Positions 24,812-33,712 of a DNA stretch of 64,000 nucleotides are shown piece by piece. The number at the start of each line of letters is the position of its first letter. The stretch's first letter is position 1. Position numbers and translations under genes: made by a program. Location: NCBI RefSeq assembly GCF_022524485.1, contig NZ_JAKXMK010000041.1:1-64000 (forward strand), read 5' to 3'. This DNA comes from Pseudonocardia alaniniphila (GTDB taxonomy: Bacteria; Actinomycetota; Actinomycetes; Mycobacteriales; Pseudonocardiaceae). The notes beneath the pieces were generated by a model. It did not search any database. It was not told where the DNA came from and was given only the letters and a program-made list of their open reading frames with translations.

Positions 24812-25591
24812 TCAGGTCTTGGCGGGTGTGGGGACACTCTCCTGGGCACCGAGGGTGTGGTCCCACAAGGCGATGCCGCCGAGCAGGCCCGAGATGTTCG
24901 GCACCAGTGTGCGGTTCGGCCCGATCTTGTCCTCGTCGAGCCGCTTGGCGTTGCCGCCGCCGATGTAGGTGTGGTCGGGCAGCACCATCGCCTCGAGTGC
25001 GTCGAGAGCGTTCATCACGAGCTTGCGCCAGTGGTCCTTGCCGACCTTGTGCCGGTGGTTGTCGCCGCAGGCCACCTCGATGGACAGGCCGTCACCGAAG
25101 CGACCGTGCGACAGCTCCATGTGCGGCAGCAGCATGCCGTCGAAGAAGACTGCGCAGCCGACGCCGGTGCCGAGGGTGATCACGAGCTCCATGCCCTGAC
25201 CACTGATGGCGGCGCTGCCCTGCACGTCGGCATCGTTGGCGACCCGTGTCGGCTTGCCGAAGCGCTTCTCGAGGGCGGTCTCGAGCTCGAAGCCGGTCCA
25301 CTGCTCCACCAGCTCCGGATCCGGGTCCTGACCGGGCCCGCGTCGGGAGAACGCGGGCACCTCGCGAACCCTGCCCCGGCGAATCGCGCCGGGAAAGCCG
25401 ACGGACACGCGGTCGTAGGTGGGCTGGGTGGCGGCCAGCTCGGCGAGCTCGTCGAGCAGGACCGGTGGCGTGCACGGATACGGCGTCTCACGGCGCTGAC
25501 GATCGGAGAGCATCTCGCCCTTCGGGGACAGCAACGAGGCCTTGAGCCCCGAGCCTCCGACGTCGATCGCCAGGGTGAGCGGTCCCTCCAT
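24812..25591 (-). CDS. ROK-family glucokinase, polyphosphate-glucokinase-like
   Basis: A 259-residue ROK kinase. ATP/polyphosphate-binding segment AIDVGGSGLKASLL, the sugar-site NDADVQG, and TLGTGVGCAVFFDG are visible. The small size and the DVGGSGLK start resemble PpgK, the actinobacterial polyphosphate/ATP-glucokinase, although the later zinc-binding HExGH-like segment of many ROK proteins is not evident (SHGRFGD replaces it). It likely phosphorylates glucose and feeds Pgi, whose gene follows by 11 bp in the same operon. Confidence 0.83.
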   Translation of the reverse strand: MEGPLTLAIDVGGSGLKASLLSPKGEMLSDRQRRETPYPCTPPVLLDELAELAATQPTYDRVSVGFPGAIRRGRVREVPAFSRRGPGQDPDPELVEQWTGFELETALEKRFGKPTRVANDADVQGSAAISGQGMELVITLGTGVGCAVFFDGMLLPHMELSHGRFGDGLSIEVACGDNHRHKVGKDHWRKLVMNALDALEAMVLPDHTYIGGGNAKRLDEDKIGPNRTLVPNISGLLGGIALWDHTLGAQESVPTPAKT

Positions 25592-26003
25592 GGCTCAGTC
25601 CTCCTCGTGCCGTTCCTCGTTCGCACGGTAGTAGGGCCCGGCGACAGCTGTCAGCGCGTGCACCCCACGGAGGCCGATGAGTACAGGGACGGCCGTCAAA
25701 CTCTCCGTAGCCGATCGCGCGGCGGCAGGTACTCCTGCTGCGGCGAACGTGGCCGTCGAGACTCACCGTCACTGCGGCGGCGGCCGATCGGCGGCAAGGG
25801 TCCAGGCGAACGGCGGATCGGACGCGGCAACCGGTCGACCGTCGAACAAATGCGCGATCGAACCGGTGCGACTACTGCTCATCGCCGATGGTGGTACGGC
25901 CGCCGAGCCCAGTGTGTGACCTTGCGTGATCATCTGCATACGTGGGGTTGACTGTCGTTACGCACCGAGTCAGGTTGATCACCCAGTGCTTCGGAGGACC
26001 CTG
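25592..26003. other. Divergent intergenic region, no gene recognised
   Basis: 412 bp between the glucokinase-pgi operon and the DoxX-like gene. Promoters for both directions must lie here. No convincing coding frame, repeat or clear -10/-35 pair is visible. Confidence 0.5.
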
Positions 26004-26525
26004 ATGAACCGAGCCCTCTCCCCGCCCGCGCGCGACTGGGCACTCCTGCTGGCGCGCGTCCTCATCGGCGTCGTCATGTTCGCCCACGGGTATCAAAAGT
26101 TGATCATCAACGGAATCGGCCGCACGACCGAGGGATTCGAAAGCCTGAGCATCCCGCTCGCGATCATCTCCGCGTCGTTCGTGACGGTGGTGGAGTTCGC
26201 AGGCAGCGTCATGCTCATCGCTGGAGCGCTCACACCGGTGGTGTGCGCGTTGATGCTCGTGATCATGGTCGGGGCCGGTGTCTTCGTCCACATCCCCAAC
26301 GGCATCTTCGTCGCCAACGGTGGGTGGGAACTCGTCGGTGTCATCGCCGCCGGGCTGATCGCCATCGCCGCCACGGGGCCCGGCCGCTACAGCATCGACC
26401 ACATGGTGCGCATGCGGCAGCAGCAGCACCGGCGTGACATGCAGCCGCCCACCCGGCGTGCTGCGGCGCACACGGAGTCCTCGATCTGGCGCAGCACTCC
26501 GGTCAGGGGCAGGTCGGAAGCCTGA
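26004..26525 (+). CDS. DoxX-family membrane protein
   Basis: A 173-residue protein with four hydrophobic helices and the DoxX start LLLARVLIGVVMFAHGYQKL. DoxX proteins are small membrane proteins, in mycobacteria tied to redox-complex formation with superoxide dismutase and a thiol oxidoreductase; the biochemical role is open. TCGGAGGA precedes the ATG at 26004. A basic tail with WRSTPVRGRSEA ends the protein. It converges with the NCS2 permease gene. Confidence 0.9.
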   Translation: MNRALSPPARDWALLLARVLIGVVMFAHGYQKLIINGIGRTTEGFESLSIPLAIISASFVTVVEFAGSVMLIAGALTPVVCALMLVIMVGAGVFVHIPNGIFVANGGWELVGVIAAGLIAIAATGPGRYSIDHMVRMRQQQHRRDMQPPTRRAAAHTESSIWRSTPVRGRSEA

Positions 26526-26549
26526 CCTCGCCGTCCCCGGCCGCGGGGA

Positions 26550-27941
26550 TCACGCGTCAGAGCGCGGCTCCGCCGCGTGCCGGATGGCGGCCGCCGACCC
26601 GACGTCCACCGGGTCGGCGGCAGGCCGTCGCCACGACAGGTGGTTGAACAGCAGGTTCAGCAGGAAGGCCACGATCACGCACGAGGTGATCGAGGAACCG
26701 ACGATGATCTCGAAGGCGCCCGGCACCTTCGCGTAGAACGACGGCGCCACCACGGGGAGCATCCCGACGCCGATCGAGACGGCCACGATCATGAGATTGT
26801 TGGTGCCCTCGAACCGCACCTTGTGCAGTGTGCGGATGCCGACGGCGGTGACGGTGGCGAACATGATCAGCCCGGCGCCCCCGACCACGGGGCCGGGCAG
26901 CGAGGCCACCACCTCGCCGAACTTGGGCACGAGGCCCAGAAGCAGCAGGATCGCGCCCGCCACGGCCGGGACGAACCGGCTCCGCACGCCGGTGAGCTGC
27001 ACCAGGCCGACGTTCTGCGCGAAGATCGTGTCCGGGAACGAGTTGAGCACGCCCCCGAGCACGCCGGAGAACCCGTCGGCGGCCAGCCCGCGCGCGATCC
27101 GCCCGGGTGACAGCCGCTCACCTGTGGTCTCGCTGATCGCGAGCATGTCGGCGGTGGACTCGGCGAAGATCACCAGCATCACCACGCACATGGAGATCAC
27201 GCCGGCGATCGGGAACTCCGGTGCCCCGAAGAGAAACGGCGCGGAGACCCCGAACCAGGGTGTTTCGGCGACGCCGGAGAAGTCCGTGAGGCCCATCGGG
27301 ATCGCTACCAGCGCCCCGATGACGAGCCCGGTGAGCACCGCGATCTGGCTGATGAACCCCCGCACGAACCGCGTGATGAGGATGATGACCAGCACGATCC
27401 CCCCGGCGAGCGCCAGCCCGGAGAGGTTGCCGTAATCGGGGGCGGTCGGGTCGTTGCCGGCGATCAGCCCCGCCGCCGCCGAGATCAGCGAGAGTCCGAT
27501 GATCGTGATGACGCTGCCGGTCACGACGGGCGGGAAGAAGCGGATGATCTTCGAGAACGGCACCGCGATCAGCAGCCCGAAGATCCCCGAGACGATCATC
27601 GATCCGTAGACCCCGGGCAGGCCGAAGTTCTGTCCGATCAGGATCATCGGGGTGACCGCGGTGAACGTGGCGCCGGTCACGACCGGCAGTCGCACACCGA
27701 GAATCTTCCCGATCCCGAGGGTCTGGATCAGTGTGATGATCCCCGCGACCACGAGATCGGCGTTCACCAGCAGCCCGATCGTGCGGGTGTCCAGTTGCAG
27801 CGCCGTGCCGACGATCAGCGGTACGGCGACGCACCCCGCGTACATCACGAGGACGTGCTGCACGCCGAGCACCAGAAGGCGCCCCGTGGGCGGCACCTCG
27901 TCGACCGGGCTCTTCGCGGCGATGGGTTGCGCGTCGGTCAT
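26550..27941 (-). CDS. NCS2-family xanthine/uracil permease
   Basis: A 463-residue nucleobase:cation symporter-2 with about 12-14 hydrophobic segments. Diagnostic parts are QHVLVMYAGCVAVPLIVG, the GATFTAVTPMILIG loop, the FAESTADMLAISETTGE helix and NSFPDTIFAQNVGLVQLTGV. The QNVG-like segment fits purine (xanthine/urate) more than uracil transporters. The ATG at 27941 (MTDAQP) is preferred to the longer reading. No purine-catabolic genes lie beside it. Confidence 0.92.
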   Translation of the reverse strand: MTDAQPIAAKSPVDEVPPTGRLLVLGVQHVLVMYAGCVAVPLIVGTALQLDTRTIGLLVNADLVVAGIITLIQTLGIGKILGVRLPVVTGATFTAVTPMILIGQNFGLPGVYGSMIVSGIFGLLIAVPFSKIIRFFPPVVTGSVITIIGLSLISAAAGLIAGNDPTAPDYGNLSGLALAGGIVLVIILITRFVRGFISQIAVLTGLVIGALVAIPMGLTDFSGVAETPWFGVSAPFLFGAPEFPIAGVISMCVVMLVIFAESTADMLAISETTGERLSPGRIARGLAADGFSGVLGGVLNSFPDTIFAQNVGLVQLTGVRSRFVPAVAGAILLLLGLVPKFGEVVASLPGPVVGGAGLIMFATVTAVGIRTLHKVRFEGTNNLMIVAVSIGVGMLPVVAPSFYAKVPGAFEIIVGSSITSCVIVAFLLNLLFNHLSWRRPAADPVDVGSAAAIRHAAEPRSDA

Positions 27942-28105
27942 GCGCCCGCCTCTCATCGTGGTGCGATGACCGTAAGCGAGGTCGTCAAGTCCGTGTGACG
28001 GGGCCGGAAATGTGCGCATGCCTCGGTGCGAGGATGAGCCCGTTGCGCGACCGGCCCGGAGCGGGCGCGACGCCCGGTCACTGTCCCGTCGAGCAGGGAG
28101 TGTGG

Positions 28106-28957
28106 ATGCTGCGCCATGTCACGGCGATCCGCTACGTCACGCCGCTGCGCGAGGGCGGATCGCTGCCGGGTCTCATGGAGGCCGACGACCTCGGCACCTA
28201 CGTCGTCAAGTTCTACGGCGCCGGACAGGGCAGCAAGGTCCTCGTCGCGGAGATCGTGTCCGGGGAGCTGGCGCGCGGGCTGGGCCTGCCCGTTGCGGAG
28301 CTCGTGACCGTTGAGCTCGACCCGGCGCTGGGAGCCTCCGAGCCCGATCAGGAGGTGCAGGAGTTGCTGCGGGCGAGCCCGGGACTCAACCTCGGCATCG
28401 ACTTTCTGCCCGGCGCCCTCGACCTCGACCCCAGGGCGTTCCCCGTCGGTCCCGACCTCGCGGGCCGGGTGCTGTGGTTCGACGCGCTCGTCGGCAACGT
28501 CGACCGCTCGTGGCGCAACGCCAACATGCTCTTCTGGCACGGTGCGCCGTACCTGATCGACCACGGCGCCACGCTCACGTTCCAGCACGCCTGGTCCGCT
28601 GCGCAGGGCTGGGTGCGCAGGCCGTTCGACGCCACCGACCACGTGCTCCTCGGTTGCACCCCCGATCTCGACGCGGCCGACGCCGCGCTCGCCCCGCGGA
28701 TCACGCCCGAGTTGCTCCAAGGCGCGGTCGATGCCGTGCCCGACCGATGGCTCGCCGACGAGCCGGGTTTCGCCGGCCCCGACGACGTCCGCGCGGCGAT
28801 CGTCGCGCAGGTGCTCGCCCGTCGTGACGCACGCGAGGCATGGCTTCCGGGGGTGAAGGCGGCGGCCGCCGCCCGCGCGGACGGGCGCACCGAGCCGCCG
28901 CCCACACGGGGACCGAAGCCCCCGTTCCGCGTCGCGCAGAAAGAGCCCCGGGCATGA
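28106..28957 (+). CDS. HipA-like kinase-domain protein
   Basis: A 283-residue protein of the HipA-like kinase family (the shorter HipA_2 type). Motifs: TYVVKFYGAGQGSKVLVAEIV with the ATP-site lysine, WFDALVGNVDRSWRNANML with the catalytic D and N of the HipA kinase loop, and PYLIDHGATLTF with the metal-binding D. It starts at the ATG at 28106 (GTG at 28100 possible); GGGAG lies just upstream. The next gene (DUF3037) overlaps it by 4 bp as ATGA. No classical HipB antitoxin is adjacent, so a toxin role is unproven. Confidence 0.85.
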   Translation: MLRHVTAIRYVTPLREGGSLPGLMEADDLGTYVVKFYGAGQGSKVLVAEIVSGELARGLGLPVAELVTVELDPALGASEPDQEVQELLRASPGLNLGIDFLPGALDLDPRAFPVGPDLAGRVLWFDALVGNVDRSWRNANMLFWHGAPYLIDHGATLTFQHAWSAAQGWVRRPFDATDHVLLGCTPDLDAADAALAPRITPELLQGAVDAVPDRWLADEPGFAGPDDVRAAIVAQVLARRDAREAWLPGVKAAAAARADGRTEPPPTRGPKPPFRVAQKEPRA

Positions 28958-29361
28958 GCCGGCACGCCTTCGAGTACGCCCTGCTCCGGGTGGTACCGAG
29001 AATCGAGCGCGGCGAGGCGATCAACGCCGGCGTACTGCTGTACTGCCGTCCCCTCGACTATCTGGGGGCGCGAGTGCACCTCGACAGCCGGCGTCTGTGC
29101 GCACTCGACCCCGACGCCGACAGCGCTGTGATCGCCCGCGCCCTCGACGCCGTCGTGGCGGTGTGCGATGACGGAGGCACGGAGGCCGCCCGCTACGCCG
29201 GGCCCGCGGGGGAGGAGGACCGCGGCCGCCGGTTCCGCCGCCTGACCGCTCCGCGCAGCACGATCGTGCAGGCAGGTCCCGTGCACACCGGAATCACCGC
29301 CGACCCGGAAGCCGAGCTGGACCGCCTCCTGCGAACCCTGGTCCTCCCCCTCCCCACCTGA
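28954..29361 (+). CDS. DUF3037 protein
   Basis: A 135-residue protein of the DUF3037 family: FEYALLRVVPRIERGEAINAGVLLYCR and LDSRRLCALDPDAD are typical. The function is unknown, but the family very often sits next to HipA-like kinases, as here with a 4-bp ATGA overlap and coupled translation. It may be a partner or regulator of the kinase; that is inference. Confidence 0.85.
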   Translation: MSRHAFEYALLRVVPRIERGEAINAGVLLYCRPLDYLGARVHLDSRRLCALDPDADSAVIARALDAVVAVCDDGGTEAARYAGPAGEEDRGRRFRRLTAPRSTIVQAGPVHTGITADPEAELDRLLRTLVLPLPT

Positions 29362-29413
29362 CCCAGCGGGATGGGCTTGCGAGGAGTGGGGGGTGAGGGG
29401 ATTGGATGGCGGC

Positions 29414-30469
29414 ATGAGCCGATCACCGGAGATCGATGCGGTGCCCGCCGGTCCGCTGACCGAGTGGCTCCGCGCCGAAGTACCCCAGATGAAGGTGGGG
29501 AACGAACCCGTCGACATCGAGCGGATCTCCGGGGGGCACTCCAATCTCACCTACCGCATCACCGACGCCACCGGTCGCCGCTGGGCCCTGCGCCGCCCGC
29601 CCACCGGCATGGTGCTCGCGACCGCACACGACATGAACCGCGAGTGGCGCTTCATCACGGCGGTGGCGCCGACCCCGGTGCCGGTGGCGCCACCGGTCGC
29701 GTTCTGCGCCGACACCGGCGTCATCGGTGCCGAGTTCTATCTGATGGAGTTCGTCGACGGCGAGGTGCTCGGCGACGAGGCCTCCGGGCACCGGCTCGAG
29801 CCCGGGGCGCCCCGACGCACAGCGGGCCTCGACGCCGTCGACGTCATGGCTGCGCTGCACGCCGTGGATCCCGACGGCGTCGGCCTGGGTGATCTGCGCC
29901 GCTCCGGCAGCTATCTGGAGCGGCAGCTGCGCCGGTGGCACCGGCAGGTGCACGAGTCCTCGGTACCGGATCTGTCCACCGTGGACGCTGTGCACGCCCG
30001 GCTCGTCGAGCAGGCCGCGGCGCTCCCCGCGGCCGACGTGCGGATCGCGCACGGTGACTTCCGGCTGGGCAACCTCGCGGTGGGCCCGGACGGGCGGGTG
30101 CGTGCGGTGTTCGACTGGGAGCTCGCGACGCTCGGTGATCCGCTGGCCGACCTCGGCTGGCTGATCGCGTCCTGGGGCCGTCCCGGCGACGAGGTGCCGG
30201 CCACGATCGCCGGGCCGAGCCTGGTGGAGGGCTACGCCGACCGTGCGGAGCTGGTGGACCGCTACGCCGAGCGCTCCGGCCGTGACGTGTCCCACCTGGA
30301 CTTCTACGTGGCCTTCGCGCGCTGGCGATGGGCGTGCATCGGGGCGGGCGTGTACAGCCGCTACGCCGGGGGCGTCATGGGCGCCACCGACGAGGCCGAG
30401 GTCGGGGTGGCCCGGCTCGCTGCGATCCAGCGCCAGGCCGAGGCGGCGCTGGCCGCCCTCGGCGGCTGA
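29414..30469 (+). CDS. ACAD10-like aminoglycoside phosphotransferase-fold kinase
   Basis: A 351-residue APH-fold kinase. SGGHSNLTYRITDATGRRWALRRPP is the ATP-binding lobe, and RIAHGDFRLGNLAV (Brenner motif HGDFRxGN) with VFDWELATLGDPLADLGWL gives the catalytic base and metal site. Close in style to the phosphotransferase part of ACAD10/11, which phosphorylates 4-hydroxy-acyl-CoA so that a partner acyl-CoA dehydrogenase can act. ATG start at 29414. It stands 52 bp after DUF3037. Confidence 0.88.
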   Translation: MSRSPEIDAVPAGPLTEWLRAEVPQMKVGNEPVDIERISGGHSNLTYRITDATGRRWALRRPPTGMVLATAHDMNREWRFITAVAPTPVPVAPPVAFCADTGVIGAEFYLMEFVDGEVLGDEASGHRLEPGAPRRTAGLDAVDVMAALHAVDPDGVGLGDLRRSGSYLERQLRRWHRQVHESSVPDLSTVDAVHARLVEQAAALPAADVRIAHGDFRLGNLAVGPDGRVRAVFDWELATLGDPLADLGWLIASWGRPGDEVPATIAGPSLVEGYADRAELVDRYAERSGRDVSHLDFYVAFARWRWACIGAGVYSRYAGGVMGATDEAEVGVARLAAIQRQAEAALAALGG

Positions 30470-30591
30470 CGTCCATCACCGCACGCACCTCGTGGCCACC
30501 GTGCCCACCGCATGACGTGTGCGTCGTGGCCATCCGGTGTGCGCGGTGCCGTTCCGGCTCGCCGCGCCGGGGTGGTTCGGCGGCGGGTGGG

Positions 30592-31914
30592 TCAGGCGTC
30601 GACGGTGGCGGCGGTGAGCCGCACGGGCATCGCGTCGAAGCCACGCAGCACGCGGGTGGGGCGGCGGCGCGGCGGACCGTCGAGTGCGAGGTCGGGGAAG
30701 CGGTCGAACAGCGCGCGCAGGCCCACCTCGCCCTCCATCTTCGCGAGCGCAGCGCCGAGGCAGTAGTGGATGCCGCTGGAGAAGGCGAGGTGGGCGTCCG
30801 CGTTCTCCCGCGTGACGTCGAAGCGGTGGGGATCGGTGAAGACCGCCGGGTCGCGGTTGGCGCCACCGACCATCATCACGATGATCCGACCGGCCTGCAC
30901 CTGCTCGCCGGCGACCTCGACGTCCCGCCCGGAGATCCGGGCGGTGCGCTGCACGGGGGAGTCGTAGCGCAGGATCTCCTCGACGGCGTTGCTCCAGCGC
31001 CCGGGTTCGGCACGGAGCAGGGCGAGCTGGTCGGGGTGGGCGGTGAGGGCCGCCGCGCCGTTGCCGATGAGGTTGACCGTGGTCTCGAACCCTGCGGCGA
31101 GGAGTAGCCCGGCGATGCTGGTGAGCTCCGTCTCGGTGAGCCGCCCCTCCTCGCTGTGGGCGTGCACGAGTGCGGAGAAGATGTTGTCGCCGGGGTTGCG
31201 GCGGATGTGCTCGAAGTGGCTCAGCATCCAGTTCTGCAGGGCGTCGAGGTGGCGCTCGGAGAGCCGGAAGTCGCGGTAGGAGAGCCCCGCGTCGAGCGAC
31301 ATCGCGCCACCCGCGCCCCACTCCAGGAACTGCCGGCGCATCTCGACGGGCGCGCCGAGCATCTCGGCGATCACGGTGGCCGGGAGCAGGCTCGCGTAGT
31401 CGTCGACGAGGTCGGCTGTGCGTCCCTTCGCCGCCATCTGATCGAGCAGCTCGGTGGCCACCTCCTCGGTGCGGCTGCGCAGAGCGGCCACCGCGCGGGC
31501 GCTGAACGCCCTGGTGACGAGCTTGCGGTAGCGCGTGTGGTCGGGCGGGTCGACCGCGAGCATCGACGGGGGTTCGACCGGCCCGACCGGTCCGGGGCCC
31601 GCCATGCGCTCTGCGATCCGCAACGCGACGGGGGCGCGGCCGCTCGGTCCGCCGACCACGCCGAAGTCGGGGCTGCGCAGCACGGCCGTGGCGAGGTCGT
31701 GGTGCGCGGTGTTGAGGACGATGCTGTTGTCGACCAGCCGGCCCTGCTCGCGCAGGACGTCGTAGAACGGGAACGGGTCGGCGACCACATCGGCGTCGAA
31801 CATGAGCCGGGCGCTCACGTCGCCCTCGCGCATCCTCCGCTCGAGTGTGCGCCGGATCAGCGCGTGCCGAAGCCCCCAGCGAACCCTCTGACGTGCGCCC
31901 GTGATCACGGACAT
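30592..31914 (-). CDS. Cytochrome P450
   Basis: A 440-residue bacterial P450 without a membrane anchor. The I-helix oxygen-binding AAGFETTVNL, the K-helix EEILR (ExxR), and the heme loop FSSGIHYCLGAALAKME with the axial cysteine are all present. It uses electrons from a ferredoxin and its reductase to hydroxylate an organic substrate; no redox partner is adjacent. The nearest ferredoxin-like gene (33261) is of another type. ATG at 31914. Confidence 0.95.
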   Translation of the reverse strand: MSVITGARQRVRWGLRHALIRRTLERRMREGDVSARLMFDADVVADPFPFYDVLREQGRLVDNSIVLNTAHHDLATAVLRSPDFGVVGGPSGRAPVALRIAERMAGPGPVGPVEPPSMLAVDPPDHTRYRKLVTRAFSARAVAALRSRTEEVATELLDQMAAKGRTADLVDDYASLLPATVIAEMLGAPVEMRRQFLEWGAGGAMSLDAGLSYRDFRLSERHLDALQNWMLSHFEHIRRNPGDNIFSALVHAHSEEGRLTETELTSIAGLLLAAGFETTVNLIGNGAAALTAHPDQLALLRAEPGRWSNAVEEILRYDSPVQRTARISGRDVEVAGEQVQAGRIIVMMVGGANRDPAVFTDPHRFDVTRENADAHLAFSSGIHYCLGAALAKMEGEVGLRALFDRFPDLALDGPPRRRPTRVLRGFDAMPVRLTAATVDA

Positions 31915-32030
31915 ATTCGACCCCCCGTCGCTTTCGTCCGACGTTACCGCTCCGGGCCGACAGGGCTGTGCCCCTGGGATCAGCGAGGGGCGGCGCGCGG
32001 ACGTGCCTCGCGTCCGGTACGACTGAGTCT

Positions 32031-32882
32031 GTGACGATCCCCCGGCTGCTCGCCGTCAGCGACCTGCACATCCACTACCCGGAGAACCGCAGCATCGTCG
32101 AGGGTCTGCAGCCGACCTCCGACGGAGACTGGCTCATCGTCGCGGGTGACGTCGCCGAGCAGGTCGGAGACGTCGAGTGGGCATTGGGCCTGCTCCGGGA
32201 GCGGTTCGCCAGGGTGATCTGGGTGCCGGGCAACCACGAGCTGTGGACCAAGGGTAAGGACCCGGTGCGACTGCGCGGCGATGAGCGCTATCGGTTGCTC
32301 GTCGAGAGGTGCCGCGCCCTCGACGTCCTGACCCCCGAGGACCCGTTCCCGATCTGGGACGGGGCGGGCGGCCCGGCCACCATCGCTGCGCTGTTCACGC
32401 TGTACGACTACTCGTTCCTCCCCGAGGGCACCACCACCTCGGAGGAAGGGCTGGAGGCCGCGTACGCGGCGGGTGTGGTCTGCACCGACGAGCACCTGCT
32501 CCACGCCGACCCGTTCCCGAGCCGGGCCGCGTGGTCCGCCGCTCGGATCGACGAGTCGGAGCGCCGTCTCGCGGAGTGCGACCCGGATATCCCGACCGTG
32601 CTGGTCAACCACTGGCCGCTCACCCGGCTCCCGACCCGCGTGCTGCGCTACCCGGAGTTCGCACTCTGGTGCGGCTCGGAACGCACGGCTGACTGGCACG
32701 TCCGATACCGCGCGACCACCGTCGTCTACGGGCACCTGCACATCCCGCGGGTCACCTGGGAGGACGGGGTGCGCTTCGTGGAGGCGTCGCTCGGCTATCC
32801 GCGGGAGTGGAAGGCCCGCGACGAGCGCAACGGCACGGTGGTCGCCGATCTGCTCCCGCGTCAGGTCCTGCCGACGCCCTGA
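32031..32882 (+). CDS. Calcineurin-like metallophosphoesterase
   Basis: A 283-residue phosphoesterase with all five metal-binding blocks: SDLHIHY (D11, H13), VAGDVAEQ, VPGNHELW, LVNHWPLT and YGHLHIPRV. It cleaves phosphoester bonds using two metal ions; the substrate is unknown. The GTG at 32031 gives MTIPRLLAVSDLH, the normal N-terminus of the family. It is divergent from the P450. Confidence 0.92.
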   Translation: MTIPRLLAVSDLHIHYPENRSIVEGLQPTSDGDWLIVAGDVAEQVGDVEWALGLLRERFARVIWVPGNHELWTKGKDPVRLRGDERYRLLVERCRALDVLTPEDPFPIWDGAGGPATIAALFTLYDYSFLPEGTTTSEEGLEAAYAAGVVCTDEHLLHADPFPSRAAWSAARIDESERRLAECDPDIPTVLVNHWPLTRLPTRVLRYPEFALWCGSERTADWHVRYRATTVVYGHLHIPRVTWEDGVRFVEASLGYPREWKARDERNGTVVADLLPRQVLPTP

Positions 32883-32922
32883 CGGGTCCGCGCCCGGCTG
32901 TCGGGCGCCGACCCCGTAGCCG

Positions 32923-33177
32923 TCATCGCCGTCCGCGCTCGCCGTAGCGGCGGCGGAACTTCTCGACCGCACCGGCCGAGTCGAGCACGCGCGCCGCGCC
33001 CGTCCAGAACGGGTGCGAGTAGGCCGTGATGTCCATGCGGACCAGCGGGTACGTGTTGCCGTCCGTCCACTCGATCGTCTCCCTGGACGTCTCGGTGGAG
33101 CGGGTGAGGAAGGCCTCACCCGTGGCCCTGTCCTGGTAGACGACGGGTCCGTAGGCGGGGTGGATGTGGGGGCGCAT
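32923..33177 (-). CDS. rpmE2: Ribosomal protein L31, type B (zinc-free paralog)
   Basis: An 84-residue L31 type B: MRPHIHPAYGPVVYQD, TRSTETSRETIEWTDG and YSHPFWTGAARVLDSAGAVEKFRRRYG. It contains no cysteine, so it is the zinc-independent form that replaces the zinc-binding L31 in the ribosome during zinc shortage. A Zur-type palindrome lies 46 bp upstream of its start and would also cover the divergent gene at 33261. Confidence 0.96.
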   Translation of the reverse strand: MRPHIHPAYGPVVYQDRATGEAFLTRSTETSRETIEWTDGNTYPLVRMDITAYSHPFWTGAARVLDSAGAVEKFRRRYGERGRR

Positions 33178-33222
33178 CGTGATCTCCCTCGGTCGTCTCC
33201 TGATTGCTACAGTCACCGTAAC

Positions 33223-33235
33223 GACAACGATTGTC
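33223..33235. promoter_or_regulatory. Candidate Zur box
   Basis: GACAACGATTGTC, a perfect 5-bp dyad around a CGA centre. It resembles the actinobacterial Zur operator core and lies between rpmE2 and the ferredoxin-like gene, the two typical Zur targets. Zinc would cause repression of both. Confidence 0.6.
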
Positions 33236-33260
33236 ATTTTGTTTCCGAGGGGGTGCGGGG

Positions 33261-33650
33261 ATGCGGAGTGCGTCCGGGGCGGGGTTCACCGTGGTGCTGT
33301 GCACGACGTCGGCCTGTGGGGCCGGCGACGAGGGCACAGTGGCGGGCAAGCTGATCGACGCGCTACGCGGCGCGGTGCGGACGAGCCGGCACGGCGTGCT
33401 CGTCACCACCGGATGCCTCTTCGGTGGGACCGCCTGTGGGGTGCGGGCGCGGGCGCCGATGGTGCTCGTGCAGGCCTGCGACCCGGATCGGCGGCCGACC
33501 GGCCCCGCCCTCCGCATCGGTCCGCTTCGGACGGGTGCTGACGTCGACGAGTTGGTCACCTGGTTGCGGGCCGGCCACCTGGATCCGGCGGCGCTCCCGG
33601 CCCGGCTGCTCGACCTGCACCGGAGGGCGATCGCCGCCCCGCTCAACTGA
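33261..33650 (+). CDS. (2Fe-2S) ferredoxin-like protein of the Zur type
   Basis: A 129-residue thioredoxin-like (2Fe-2S)-ferredoxin-type protein. The beta-alpha start TVVLCTTSACGAG and later TTGCLFGGTACG and VLVQACDP carry the cysteines. Similar short proteins sit next to zinc-free ribosomal genes in Streptomyces and are under Zur. The cluster is not certain, because the canonical C-x10-C-x-C spacing is not exact. The ATG at 33261 is preceded by a G-rich site. It diverges from rpmE2 with the Zur box between. Confidence 0.7.
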   Translation: MRSASGAGFTVVLCTTSACGAGDEGTVAGKLIDALRGAVRTSRHGVLVTTGCLFGGTACGVRARAPMVLVQACDPDRRPTGPALRIGPLRTGADVDELVTWLRAGHLDPAALPARLLDLHRRAIAAPLN

Positions 33651-33712
33651 GGCGTGTCCAGCCGGAGCCCTTCCGTGTCCTTTTTGTCGGGGAGAACGGG
33701 CACGATGGCGCA

